A stretch of 41,670 nt of DNA, from NCBI GenBank assembly GCA_902462065.1, contig CABQAK010000016.1:1-41670 (forward strand), given 5' to 3'. Shown here piece after piece: positions 24,487 through 32,799 of the stretch. The stretch comes from an uncultured Collinsella sp. (GTDB taxonomy: Bacteria; Actinomycetota; Coriobacteriia; Coriobacteriales; Coriobacteriaceae). A program made the position numbers and the translations under genes. The notes beneath the pieces were generated by a model. It was not told the origin of the DNA. It made no database searches and saw nothing but the letters and a program-made list of their open reading frames with translations. Each line of letters starts with the position of its first letter. The first letter of the stretch is position 1.

Positions 24487-25191
24487 TTAACGAGCGGCTC
24501 GCTGCGATTTGAGCCACAACAGATACGAGTAGACGTAGACGGCTCCAACCGAACCAAACGCCAGAACCGCAATCACCGCGGCGACGACTTCACTCGAAAG
24601 CACGCTGCCTGCCACGCCCATCACAATCAGGCCAATACCCAGCACCATAAAGCAGGCGCCGCCAAAACGCTGCGTACGGCGCCAGTTCTCGGGATCGGCA
24701 AGCGCCCAGGGTGTCTTGATACCGAGCGTATAGTTCTGCTTCACACGCGGCAAGTAGTTGCCTACGCCGATGAACAGCAAACCGACAACACCGGAAATCA
24801 GCACGTTAACCGAACCGACCGCCGGCACCACGCCCCAGACCGTAAGCTCTCCCAGCCAGCTTATGGCGCACATGAACAAGGTGAAGGCGATTACGAAGCC
24901 CTGGTAGAACTTGCCCGAGGTTCGATATGCCTCACCTTTGGGGTCGATGCGCGGCACCACGCAGAACATTGCGAGAAGCGCCAGAGGCAGCACGCCGAGC
25001 GCGGAGGCCATCCAGCTAGGACCCCAACCGTCGACGGCGCCGTTCGCGCCCCAGTGCGTGGGAATCTGCGCAGGCAAGCTCGGCATCACCATGAGGTGCG
25101 CTACGACATTGGCGACGCACAGAGCGACCAGCGCAATCCACACGCGCGACGATACCCCCGTGGGGTGAATGCCCTTGTTTTCGTTATTCAT
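24487..25191 (-). CDS. SdpI/DUF1648 family membrane protein
   Basis: The 234-residue product has about six hydrophobic helices and the SdpI/DUF1648 signature: LPAQIPTHWGANGAVDGWGP after the first helix, and GNYLPRVKQNYTLGIKTPWALADPENWRRTQRFGG in the C-terminal half. In Bacillus subtilis SdpI confers immunity to the SDP toxin and takes part in signalling to the repressor SdpR. The gene overlaps the upstream ArsR-type regulator by eight bases, with AAGG in front, as in sdpRI. No SDP toxin gene is visible, so it may sense or resist an external peptide. The start at 25191 is preferred over 25233 because of the overlap and site. Located in the cytoplasmic membrane. Confidence 0.8.
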   Translation of the reverse strand: MNNENKGIHPTGVSSRVWIALVALCVANVVAHLMVMPSLPAQIPTHWGANGAVDGWGPSWMASALGVLPLALLAMFCVVPRIDPKGEAYRTSGKFYQGFVIAFTLFMCAISWLGELTVWGVVPAVGSVNVLISGVVGLLFIGVGNYLPRVKQNYTLGIKTPWALADPENWRRTQRFGGACFMVLGIGLIVMGVAGSVLSSEVVAAVIAVLAFGSVGAVYVYSYLLWLKSQRAAR

Positions 25192-25462
25192 CCTTATCAC
25201 CTTCCGTGTTTGTAAAGCCCATAAACCAGCCAATCAAATCCTGCATGACGGTGGTGTTTAAGCTGTATACGATGTTTTGGCCATGGCGCTCGTCGGTCAC
25301 CAACCCGGCGTTTTTGAGCGTCGCCAAGTGATGGCTCAGCGACGGCTTACTGATATCGAAATGCTCGGCAAGCTCCCCCGCCGTGCAATTGCCCTCGCGC
25401 AGCAACTCCAAAATGCGCCGTCGCGTTGGATCGGCAAGCGCCTTAAAACCCTCTCCCGGCAT
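25184..25462 (-). CDS. ArsR-family transcriptional repressor (SdpR-like)
   Basis: The 92-residue product is a winged-helix repressor: KALADPTRRRILELLREG, then the recognition region GELAEHFDISKPSLSHHLATLKNAGLV and the wing DERHGQNIVYSLN. The metal-binding cysteine pair of arsenic-type ArsR proteins is absent; the only cysteine is in NCTAGE. That and the coupled SdpI-like gene make it SdpR-like. GGAGG precedes the ATG at 25462 by four bases; two ATGs farther up (25480, 25477) lie before that site. It probably represses its own operon through the inverted repeat at 25511-25534. Confidence 0.82.
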   Translation of the reverse strand: MPGEGFKALADPTRRRILELLREGNCTAGELAEHFDISKPSLSHHLATLKNAGLVTDERHGQNIVYSLNTTVMQDLIGWFMGFTNTEGDKDE

Positions 25463-25510
25463 AAGACCTCCTCTCATCATCTCTCATGACGCGCACACTA
25501 TACTCGATAT

Positions 25511-25534
25511 TTAGATGTTTGTCTAACTATCTAA
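25511..25534. promoter_or_regulatory. Candidate operator of the SdpR-like repressor
   Basis: TTAGAT (25511-25516) and ATCTAA (25529-25534) form a perfect inverted repeat, and TTAGA also pairs with TCTAA at 25522-25526. AT-rich dyads of this kind 50-70 bases upstream of an ArsR gene are typical autoregulatory sites. Confidence 0.55.
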
Positions 25535-25641
25535 TCGCAATGCCTCAAACCACATCAAACCAAACGCCATCGCAACCTGTGGGCGATTACCTATAATGGC
25601 GATAGCTAAAACACGATTCGCTTCCCCATCGGAGGATGTCT

Positions 25642-26436
25642 ATGACCGAAACCGCTGCCGCTCTCGTCGAGACACGCGACACCAAGCTCGAGATCATCAT
25701 GGGCCGCGAGGCACTCGATAAGCTCGCCGATGCTACGGTGCTGGTGCTCGGCTGCGGAGGCGTGGGCTCCAACTGCTGCGAGGCACTCGCCCGCGGCGGC
25801 ATCGGTCATTTCGTCATTCTGGACAAGGACATCATCGCGCCCAGCAATATCAATCGCCAGGCCATCGCCTTTCACAGCACCATCGGCAAGCGCAAAGTGG
25901 ACGTGATGGATGCCATGATTCGCGATATCAATCCCGCCGCCACCGTCATCAAGCGCACCGAATACCTGCTGAGCGACAACATCGACGAGTTCTTCGCGAG
26001 CGTTTTGGAGCAGACGGGTGGCAAGCTCGACTACGTCGTCGACGCCATCGACACCATCTCGGCCAAGCTCACCATTGCCAAATATGCTCAGGACCACGAC
26101 ATTCGTTTGGTTAGCTCCATGGGCGGGGCCAACAAACTCCATCCTGAGTGCCTCCGCTTTGCCGACATTTTCGATACGGTACGTGACCCCATGAGCCGCA
26201 TCATGCGCAAAGAATGTAAGAAACGCGGCATCAAGGGCCTACATGTGCTGTTTAGCTGCGAGGAATCGGTTAAGACACAGCCCCGCGACCCTTCCAATAT
26301 CCACGAGCGCACCGAGTTGGGCACCGCCAGTTTTATGCCGCCCATCATGGGCCAGATGATTGCCGGCGAGGTTATCCGCCGGATCAGTGGCCGCGGCACC
26401 GAGCGCGTGCGCGCCGATGGCCAGCGCCTGGACTAG
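25642..26436 (+). CDS. tcdA: ThiF/E1-like enzyme, probable tRNA threonylcarbamoyladenosine dehydratase
   Basis: The 264-residue product is an E1-like adenylating enzyme. ATP loop VLGCGGVGSNCCEALARGG, DKDIIAPSNINRQ, IVDAIDT-type segment (YVVDAIDTISAKL) and SSMGGANKLHPE match the TcdA/CsdL branch, which dehydrates t6A37 in tRNA to the cyclic form. There is no CXXC zinc pair as in MoeB/ThiF. GGAGG (25631-25635) is six bases before ATG 25642; the ATG at 25636 is too close. It is followed after 14 bases by a TatD nuclease gene, probably in the same operon. Confidence 0.85.
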   Translation: MTETAAALVETRDTKLEIIMGREALDKLADATVLVLGCGGVGSNCCEALARGGIGHFVILDKDIIAPSNINRQAIAFHSTIGKRKVDVMDAMIRDINPAATVIKRTEYLLSDNIDEFFASVLEQTGGKLDYVVDAIDTISAKLTIAKYAQDHDIRLVSSMGGANKLHPECLRFADIFDTVRDPMSRIMRKECKKRGIKGLHVLFSCEESVKTQPRDPSNIHERTELGTASFMPPIMGQMIAGEVIRRISGRGTERVRADGQRLD

Positions 26437-26450
26437 CAGGATGTCCTGCG

Positions 26451-27233
26451 ATGGAACCGCAATTCTTTGACACGCATTGTCATCTTGATTTGATGTTCGG
26501 CCCCGATGCTGCAGCCAGTGAGTCGGCGGCGTTGGGTCTGGGGCTCTTCGACTGCGGGGTCGACCCACGCGACTTTTCGGCCGCAAACGAGCGCGCCCGT
26601 CGCCTACCAGGCATCATCGCTGGCGTTGGGCTCCACCCCTGGTGGCTCGCCGACGGCCGCTGCGGTCCTGCCGAAGTCGATCTGCTTTGCGAAGTTGCTG
26701 CCCAAGAGCGCTACATCGGCGAGGTGGGACTCGACTTTTCCGCACGCTTTGCCGGAAGTGAGCCGCTACAAATACAGGCATTTGACCGGCTCTGCGATAC
26801 ACTCGTGCAGCATCCTCTTACCGGGCGCGTGATATCAATTCACGCCGTTCGTTCGGCAGGAGCCGTACTGGACGTCCTCGAATCGCATGGACTACTCATC
26901 CCAAACCCCGACTCCCCCGTTATCATCTTCCACTGGTTTAGCGGCACTTCGGACGAACACGTCCGCGCGCGTGATGCGGGCTGTTATTTTTCCGTCAACG
27001 AACGCATGCTCGCGTCTAAACGAGGACGCGAATACGCACGACAGATTCCACTCGATCGTTTACTGCTCGAGACCGATGCACCAGCGGAGGCAAACACAGA
27101 AACAAGCGCGCAGTCGCTCATCAAATCGCTCACAAGGACCTCAGAACGCATCGCCTCGCTCAAAAATTGTGACGCAAAGCGCATCGAGTCGGCAGTTTTA
27201 ACAAATGCGCACTCTGTTTTTGACCTTCGCTAG
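26451..27233 (+). CDS. TatD-family metal-dependent hydrolase
   Basis: The 260-residue product has the TatD TIM-barrel motifs in order: FDTHCHLD (metal HxH), GVGLHPWW, IGEVGLDFS (metal Glu), IIFHWFSG and LLLETDAPAE (metal Asp). TatD proteins are 3'-5' DNases or RNases involved in nucleic-acid turnover and repair. Length is normal. A GGATG site is near the ATG and the gene follows the tcdA-like gene by 14 bases. The segment between the Glu and the second His is somewhat short and divergent, so its substrate could differ from E. coli TatD. Confidence 0.85.
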   Translation: MEPQFFDTHCHLDLMFGPDAAASESAALGLGLFDCGVDPRDFSAANERARRLPGIIAGVGLHPWWLADGRCGPAEVDLLCEVAAQERYIGEVGLDFSARFAGSEPLQIQAFDRLCDTLVQHPLTGRVISIHAVRSAGAVLDVLESHGLLIPNPDSPVIIFHWFSGTSDEHVRARDAGCYFSVNERMLASKRGREYARQIPLDRLLLETDAPAEANTETSAQSLIKSLTRTSERIASLKNCDAKRIESAVLTNAHSVFDLR

Positions 27234-27244
27234 CCCCGGTGGAC

Positions 27245-27293
27245 AAAAAATGCCAAGGGACGTGCGAATCGCACAACGCAGTCCCTATTGGCA
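27245..27293 (-). terminator. Intrinsic terminator of the Amadori-type operon
   Basis: On the minus strand TGCCAATAGGGAC pairs with GTCCCTTGGCA with a small bulge. An inner hairpin GTGCGATTCGCAC lies in the loop, and TTTTTT follows. It lies about 20 bases past the FGGY kinase stop. Confidence 0.88.
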
Positions 27294-27313
27294 GGCGGTA
27301 CAATTCGGCAGCA

Positions 27314-28831
27314 TTACACCAATTCGTGCATGAGATCACAGTTGCGTGCATACAATTCGTCAAAGATATGGCGGCGCGACACATATAACTCGTGGGCAGT
27401 CATATCGGGCACGATTGTTTGCGCAACGCCAAGGACTTGGGCGAGCTCATCCCACGATGCATAGGCGCCACCTGCGAGAGCTGCCATGATGGCATCACCG
27501 AAGCATGCGCCCACCGTAACCTTGGCAACCGAGATCTCGCGCCCGCATACGTCGGCGATGGCCTGCATCCAAACTGGATTTTTGGTTCCACCTCCGACAA
27601 GCATAATGCGCCCAATTGGCAGTCCATGCTCTCGCTCGATAATGTCGACATGGGATGCAACGGTATACGCGACGCCTTCCAAGGCGGCGCGAACCATATG
27701 GGCTCGCGTATGCCTTCCGGTCAGGCCAAAGAAGACGCCACGCGCCTCGGGATCGTTGAGCGGAGTACGCTCCCCCGCAAAGTACGGCAGGCACAGGAGC
27801 CCATCGGCACCCGGCGCCACATCGGCGGCATCATGCGCCATAACCGAATATGCATCGGGGCCACCGTGGCCCTCGGCCTCTACGGCGTCGCGATACAGCT
27901 CTTGGCGCAACCACGATGTGAGCGCACCCGCTGTATTGGTCCCCGCGCAGATCCCGTAAGTTCCGGGAATGATAAACGTCCCTGGCCACAGGCGGGCATC
28001 ATCGACCATATGATCAGCTAGGTAGATGAAATACGCCGTGCTCCCCAACTGAACCATCATATCGCCGGGACGGAATACACCCGTCGAAATGGCCTCGGCA
28101 CCAGAGTCGCCCGTTCCCACTAAGACAGGTGTCCCTGCCGCGAGTCCCGTCGCCTCAGCCGCACGCTGCGTAATCACACCGGCAATATCGGTAGCCGACA
28201 TTACCTCCGCCATCTGGTCAGGCCGGCAGAAACGAGCACATTCCCGAGCATCAACCTTCCAAGTGTGGCGGTCATATAGGGGAAGAAAATCCTCCGCCAA
28301 ATAACGGTCCACCGTAAAACGCCCCGTCAACTTCGCGCACAGAAACGATGACGCCGTCAGGAACTTCGCGGCACGTTCGTGTACCTCGGGCATATTCTCC
28401 TTAAACCACAAGATCTTGGGAGCAATATCTGACGAACACGGATCGTGCCCGAAAAGCTCGCGTGCGCGATCTGGCCCATATTCGGAAAGAAGCTCGTCAA
28501 TCTGCGGCTTCGAACGTGCATCGACTCCGTACAAAATCGCGGGCGCCAGCGCGTTGCACTCGGTATCGACCGGCACGCAGTCGCAACCCAATGCGGAAAG
28601 GCCGACGCATCCGATCTGCGCCGCGTTAACCCCCGATCGCGCCACCAGCTCGCGCGACAGGCGGCAAAAATCGCCCCACCAAACTGCCTCCGCATCATGC
28701 TGGTACCATCCATCACGCGGGTTCTCCGTCTCGTGTCCACAAGAGGCCTGGCAAACGATGTTGCATCGATCATCGATTAAAACGCCTTTAGAGGCGCTTG
28801 TCCCAATATCAATACCCAGATAGAGCGCCAT
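27314..28831 (-). CDS. FGGY-family carbohydrate kinase (xylulokinase-like)
   Basis: The 505-residue product is an FGGY kinase: LGIDIGTSASKGVLID at the N terminus (ATP phosphate loop), GWYQHDAEAVW, GLSALGCDC, GDSGAEAISTGVFRPGDMMVQLGST in the middle, the AGERTPLNDPEARG loop and MLVGGGTKNPVWMQAIADV near the C terminus. It phosphorylates a sugar or polyol; sequence style is nearest to xylulokinase-like members of unknown specificity. It is the last gene of the ten-gene operon, six bases after the BtpA/SgcQ gene. In that setting a ketose or polyol released from the main substrate is a reasonable guess. Confidence 0.85.
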   Translation of the reverse strand: MALYLGIDIGTSASKGVLIDDRCNIVCQASCGHETENPRDGWYQHDAEAVWWGDFCRLSRELVARSGVNAAQIGCVGLSALGCDCVPVDTECNALAPAILYGVDARSKPQIDELLSEYGPDRARELFGHDPCSSDIAPKILWFKENMPEVHERAAKFLTASSFLCAKLTGRFTVDRYLAEDFLPLYDRHTWKVDARECARFCRPDQMAEVMSATDIAGVITQRAAEATGLAAGTPVLVGTGDSGAEAISTGVFRPGDMMVQLGSTAYFIYLADHMVDDARLWPGTFIIPGTYGICAGTNTAGALTSWLRQELYRDAVEAEGHGGPDAYSVMAHDAADVAPGADGLLCLPYFAGERTPLNDPEARGVFFGLTGRHTRAHMVRAALEGVAYTVASHVDIIEREHGLPIGRIMLVGGGTKNPVWMQAIADVCGREISVAKVTVGACFGDAIMAALAGGAYASWDELAQVLGVAQTIVPDMTAHELYVSRRHIFDELYARNCDLMHELV

Positions 28832-28837
28832 AGGTGC

Positions 28838-29647
28838 CTACTCCCCTCGCGCCGTACGAGCGGTAGCCATAAAACGAGCTACCCGCTCAACATCGACCGG
28901 GGCATCCAGCTTTCCGTCGCGTTTTAAGCACGTGCCGACAAACGCGCCATCGTAGTGAGCAAATACGTCAGCCACGGTATTTTCGCGACAACCGGTGCCG
29001 CATACCACAGGTACTTCGCCAACACGCTCGCGGACCTCATCGGCAAGCTCGCCCGAAGCGCCACGACCGGCAGCCGAACCGCCGATGACCATCGCATCCG
29101 GTAGGCAATTAAAGAGAAGTGAATCGGCAATGTCCGCAGTCGTGCGGTCGTTGAGATAAACCTCCCCCTCGCTCGTGATGAAGTGAAAAAGCTTGAGGTC
29201 GTCCAGGCGCAGCGCCGCCTTGCGACGCATGGTGTGAGCGAAATCTCGGTTAATCAGCCCGAGATCACCGGCCCAGGCACCGCAAAAATTGCAGCGCGTG
29301 AACTGCGCGTCGACGGCAGCGCACAGCTCGATTGTGGCATCACCATCGTAAATAGCCTCAGCTCCCCAAGGAGTCGACAGATCATGGGACAGAGCCCCGA
29401 TTACATAGCCCATCGATGCAAGGGTTGAGGGAGAAACGTGCTGCTCATAGGGCATCGAGAGCTCATTGGTAATCAAAATGCCATCGACACCGCCCTGCTG
29501 CAACGCCTCGAGATCGCGCTTGGCGGCTTCAACGACCTGCGACACGCTTCCGCCCGGGTAATACAGTGGATCGCCCGGCAGAGGACGCAGGTGCAGCATT
29601 CCGATAACCGGCTTTTCGGTCTTGAACATCGAGGTTAGAAACGACAT
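28838..29647 (-). CDS. BtpA/SgcQ family protein
   Basis: The 269-residue product belongs to the BtpA/SgcQ family of predicted TIM-barrel proteins. Conserved stretches are KPVIGMLHLRPLPGDPLY, GGVDGILITNELSMPY, HTMRRKAA, LPDAMVIGGSAAGRGA and VPVVCGTGCRENTV, ending GAFVGTCLKRDGK. SgcQ lies in an uncharacterised E. coli sugar operon; BtpA was linked to photosystem I in cyanobacteria. No activity is established for the non-cyanobacterial forms. AAGGAG lies before ATG 29647; the ATG at 29662 overlaps that site. It lies between YjbQ and the FGGY kinase. Confidence 0.85.
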   Translation of the reverse strand: MSFLTSMFKTEKPVIGMLHLRPLPGDPLYYPGGSVSQVVEAAKRDLEALQQGGVDGILITNELSMPYEQHVSPSTLASMGYVIGALSHDLSTPWGAEAIYDGDATIELCAAVDAQFTRCNFCGAWAGDLGLINRDFAHTMRRKAALRLDDLKLFHFITSEGEVYLNDRTTADIADSLLFNCLPDAMVIGGSAAGRGASGELADEVRERVGEVPVVCGTGCRENTVADVFAHYDGAFVGTCLKRDGKLDAPVDVERVARFMATARTARGE

Positions 29648-29680
29648 AACGTGCTCCTTCATAGGGTTATTGCAGGGACG

Positions 29681-30109
29681 TTACTCCCCCAGCACCTCCA
29701 CGTACACTTTTCGCTTCTGCGGACCGTCAAACTCCGCAAGATAGATGTTCTGGGCACCTCCGCACACGATGTGGCCATCTTGGACGGGAAAGAAGCAGCT
29801 GTTTCCACAAATCATGCTCTTGATATGCCCACAGGAGTTGTTGCCGGTAGCTCCATAGCTCGGCAGGAAGTGTGCATGCGCATAGGGGGCATCGAGTGGG
29901 GCGATGCGATCAAGCGTCTCCATAAGATCCGTCTCCACGCAGGGCAGCCCCTCGTTTACCACGATTCCACAGGTCGTATGCGACAAAATAATCGCTGCCA
30001 AGCCATTGGTCACCGAGCTGCGTTCGATGGCGGCGTGCACGTCTTCGGTAATATCGATGAACTGGTCCGGAGCAGTCGATAGATAGCTCAATGTCTCGAG
30101 CGTCACCAT
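29681..30109 (-). CDS. YjbQ/UPF0047 family protein (secondary thiamine-phosphate synthase type)
   Basis: The 142-residue product has the YjbQ motifs: DITEDVHAAI, LSHTTCGIVVNEG near residue 45, the His-rich YAHAHFLPSYGATGNNSCGHIKSMICGNS, and a C-terminal barrel strand. YjbQ proteins show weak thiamine-phosphate synthase activity, but their true role is not known. It is tightly coupled (two bases) to the amidohydrolase upstream and followed by BtpA/SgcQ, so a sugar-phosphate reaction in this operon is more likely than thiamine synthesis. Confidence 0.82.
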   Translation of the reverse strand: MVTLETLSYLSTAPDQFIDITEDVHAAIERSSVTNGLAAIILSHTTCGIVVNEGLPCVETDLMETLDRIAPLDAPYAHAHFLPSYGATGNNSCGHIKSMICGNSCFFPVQDGHIVCGGAQNIYLAEFDGPQKRKVYVEVLGE

Positions 30110-30111
30110 GT

Positions 30112-30972
30112 TTACTCATCCCCTTCAAGAAAACGCAGGGCATTACCCCAGTAGAGCCTTTCTCGCGCATCATCGCGCATGGGCACGGTATCGAGCGCCC
30201 GCTTGAGTTTGAATGCACGGAAACGCGGCGTATTGCTGGCGAACATCACTTGGTGCGATAGCGCGCGCTCATACCACAGCGGCCCCATATCGACCGTGAA
30301 AAGACGCTGCATCATCTCCTCGGGCGAATCGATGTAAGTGATAGAGGTGTCCGCGTAGCAGTTGGGATACTTGAGCAGCATCGCCACGGTCTCGCGCACC
30401 CAGGGCCAGCCAAAGTGGGTCAAACTAAAGCGCACATTTGGATGCGTTGCGATTGTGTGCTCAAATGCAAGCGGGTTACTGCGCGAGAGCTCCGCGCCCG
30501 GCTCCCAAGACATACCGGCATGGAAAACCACCGGCTTGTTATAGCGCTCGCACAGCTCGTAAAGCGGCTCGGCCACAGCATCATCGGGGGCAAAACCCTG
30601 CTTTGCCGGATGCAGGCAAAGCCCCTTTGCCCCCAACTCGGTAAAGGCGCGCTCCAATTCGTCTGCGGCACCGCTCACCTGCGGATCTACGCTCGCAAAT
30701 CCCCACAGACGATCGGGATGCGCGGCAACCAGCATGGCAATCTGGTCATTGGTGCCAAAGTGCCCTCCGCATGCCGTGGTTACATCGAGCGGCATGAGCA
30801 CGCTCTTCTGCACATCGCAGACGTCCATCTCGACTTGAAGCTCATCCCAATCCATGGGGCCCATATGCCCCATACCATATTCTCGTGACCAAAAACCGAA
30901 TCCATCAGGCTCATCACCCGGCGTACAGATCTCGCCATAGAGCATAGGATGGACCAACATGTCGATAACCAT
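30112..30972 (-). CDS. Amidohydrolase-2 (ACMSD-like) family protein with altered metal motif
   Basis: The 286-residue product has a TIM-barrel amidohydrolase layout: GFASVDPQVSG, GAKGLCLHPAKQGFAPDD, KPVVFHAGMS, FSLTHFGWPW and VMFASNTPR near the end. The family opens with Asp-x-His-x-His, but here the first motif reads VIDMLVHPM, so the first His is Leu. The last Asp is also replaced, with ASNTPR where GSDTP/GSDYP is usual. Metal binding is therefore doubtful; a metal-free lactonase, decarboxylase or isomerase-like role is possible. AAAGGAG is eight bases before ATG 30972. Adjacent to a PfkB kinase and YjbQ. Confidence 0.78.
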   Translation of the reverse strand: MVIDMLVHPMLYGEICTPGDEPDGFGFWSREYGMGHMGPMDWDELQVEMDVCDVQKSVLMPLDVTTACGGHFGTNDQIAMLVAAHPDRLWGFASVDPQVSGAADELERAFTELGAKGLCLHPAKQGFAPDDAVAEPLYELCERYNKPVVFHAGMSWEPGAELSRSNPLAFEHTIATHPNVRFSLTHFGWPWVRETVAMLLKYPNCYADTSITYIDSPEEMMQRLFTVDMGPLWYERALSHQVMFASNTPRFRAFKLKRALDTVPMRDDARERLYWGNALRFLEGDE

Positions 30973-30999
30973 TTCGTACTCCTTTCCGGGCATTTGACC

Positions 31000-31800
31000 C
31001 TAGTACGGCTCAAACGAACCAATCACTCGGGACGACAGCTCGGCGCCCGCCTTCATACACGCCGGAATATCAAGGCCATCGATCACGCCCTTGGTAAACC
31101 CGGCAATATACGAGTCGCCGGCGCCCACGGTGTTAACGACCTTCTCCGCCGGTACGATCCCGCACTCATAGAAGCGCTCACCGTCATAGGCAATGCTTCC
31201 CTTCTCGCCAAGCGTGGCAACCGCAACGCGCGGTCCCAATCCCTGCACGTGGCATACCCAGTCTCGTAGCTCCGGAGTGTCCTCTTCAAACGACATGAAC
31301 GCATAGTCTACGCAAGGAAAATGAGCCTCACATGCATATTCGGGATCCTGGCTGAACACCGAGAAGTCCATAACCACCGTCTTGCCCGCATCATGCCATT
31401 CGGGCAGGAGGTCCAAACAATTGCCAAACAGGTCGGTATGAATGATGTCATGCTCCAGGATAAACGCCCGGTCGTCTTCATTCGGTCGATATGTCTCCAT
31501 TACGCCATCGATCGCCTCGAGATGTACGCGATCGACGCCGTCTTTCAATGCCATGAGCATCACCGAGGTGTCGCCATCCTCCACCCGCAGATGTGAGATA
31601 TCGAGCCCCTCGGCGGCCAGCGCCTCCCTCATCTTGTCTCCGTACTCGTCCTTGCCGACAACCGACACGGCAGATACCGAAACGCCCATTCGTGCAAGAT
31701 GGATACCCCAGTCAATGCCATTGCCAGTCGGATAGAACACGCCGATGTTTTGATAGACGTCCGCGCAGCAAAAACCAGCCGCACACGCTTTAATACCCAT
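31000..31800 (-). CDS. PfkB-family sugar kinase, second FrlD-like paralogue
   Basis: The 266-residue product is a ribokinase-fold kinase: AAGFCCADVYQNIG, TGNGIDWGIHLARMG (sugar-binding region), VVGKDEYGDKMREALAAEGLDISHL, and the anion hole/catalytic Asp in NTVGAGDSYIAGF. Length and the short lid match the fructoselysine-6-kinase group. A neighbouring gene (31922-32785) encodes a second, clearly different member, so the two kinases probably handle different substrates or epimers. GGAG precedes ATG 31800. A hairpin at 31818-31851 lies in its leader inside the operon. Confidence 0.85.
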   Translation of the reverse strand: MGIKACAAGFCCADVYQNIGVFYPTGNGIDWGIHLARMGVSVSAVSVVGKDEYGDKMREALAAEGLDISHLRVEDGDTSVMLMALKDGVDRVHLEAIDGVMETYRPNEDDRAFILEHDIIHTDLFGNCLDLLPEWHDAGKTVVMDFSVFSQDPEYACEAHFPCVDYAFMSFEEDTPELRDWVCHVQGLGPRVAVATLGEKGSIAYDGERFYECGIVPAEKVVNTVGAGDSYIAGFTKGVIDGLDIPACMKAGAELSSRVIGSFEPY

Positions 31801-31817
31801 GGTCTTCTCCAATGTAC

Positions 31818-31851
31818 AAAAGGGGACCCACCACATGGCGAGCCCCCTTTT
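31818..31851 (-). promoter_or_regulatory. Intraoperonic hairpin between the two PfkB kinase genes
   Basis: On the minus strand AAAAGGGG and CCCCTTTT pair around an 18-base loop that can itself form a short stem. The hairpin lies in the 121-base gap, the largest within the ten-gene run. It lacks a run of T beyond the stem, so partial termination or RNA processing is more likely than full stop. Confidence 0.6.
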
Positions 31852-31921
31852 CGCGTTTCGCTTATTGTTTTGCATCGGCTGTCCAAAGCCTCATAGCCAG
31901 ACCGCCGTACGCTTTCTTAAG

Positions 31922-32785
31922 CTATTCGACGATTGGTGCTCCGTGGCCCCAAGAACCTTCCATGCCGCACACGGTCGAGGCAAACCCGGCAGCAAAGTCG
32001 AGCGCGCGCTCGATGGCCTCGGCGCCATCCTCACCACGCTTGGCGGAATCGAGATAGCACATCAAAAACGAGGTGAGGAACGAGTCGCCCGCCCCCATGG
32101 TGTCCTTCATGTCCGTTACCGGTTTAGCCAGCTGGCGGTAATAACGCTCGCCGTCGTAAGCAATGCAGCCCTCGGCGCCCGCCGTAGCCGACACAAAACG
32201 CGGACCCAGGCCCTTCACCCATGCCAGACGCTCGCGAATCTCGTCCTCACTCGCGGCATCCGCCGCACTAAAGAAAGCAAAATCGACGTAGGGCGCAATC
32301 TGCTCGTAGTACTCGTCGGTGGAGTCGTCCGAAAAGTCAAAAGAGACCGTGACGCCCGCAGCCTTCAGCTTGGGCAGCTCGCGCTCGGTGAAGCAATAGT
32401 TGCCCGAATGAACCACATCGAACTGCTTCATGTACGCAAGGTCAAAGCGATCGAGGACATAGCGCGCATCGCCACGGATACCGCCCTCGTTGGAGCCAAG
32501 GAAGACACGGTCACCGTCAACGACGGTCACGCGAGCCGCTCCGTTCTCGCCAATCATCTGCTCGCACTTGTCAAGCTCGATACCCTCATCCTCGAGGCTT
32601 GCAATGACATGCTCGGCAGCGGCGTCATTGCCAAAAATGCCCATGTATGCAGAGCGTGCGGCACCGCATTTCTTGGCATAAACGGCGAAGTTCACCGCAT
32701 TGCCGCCGGGATACATGGTGTGGATATGCTCGTAGCGATCGACGACGTTGTCGCCAAATCCGAGCGCGTTAACGTTAAATGTCAT
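31922..32785 (-). CDS. PfkB-family kinase, fructoselysine-6-kinase-like (FrlD/FraD)
   Basis: The 287-residue product is close in style to E. coli FrlD: GFGDNVVDRYEH with a short N terminus, YPGGNAVNFAVYAKKCG, VVDGDRVFLGSNEGGI, FDVVHSGNYC, TVSFDFSDDSTDEYYEQIAPYVDFAFFSA, and DTMGAGDSFLTSFL with the catalytic Asp. It would phosphorylate the 6-position of a fructosyl-amine taken up by the YfcC carrier. It is 14 bases downstream of the SIS deglycase, which would use its product. Signature and context agree; substrate identity is inferred. Confidence 0.88.
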   Translation of the reverse strand: MTFNVNALGFGDNVVDRYEHIHTMYPGGNAVNFAVYAKKCGAARSAYMGIFGNDAAAEHVIASLEDEGIELDKCEQMIGENGAARVTVVDGDRVFLGSNEGGIRGDARYVLDRFDLAYMKQFDVVHSGNYCFTERELPKLKAAGVTVSFDFSDDSTDEYYEQIAPYVDFAFFSAADAASEDEIRERLAWVKGLGPRFVSATAGAEGCIAYDGERYYRQLAKPVTDMKDTMGAGDSFLTSFLMCYLDSAKRGEDGAEAIERALDFAAGFASTVCGMEGSWGHGAPIVE

Positions 32786-32799
32786 GGCCTTTGCCCCTT

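Noticed and set aside
23313..24512. Plus-strand open frame opposite ettA
   Set aside because: It is antisense to conserved ABC motifs and extends through the intergenic terminator.
29681..30109. Thiamine biosynthesis role for the YjbQ gene
   Set aside because: No TPP riboswitch or thi gene is near; it is embedded in a sugar operon.
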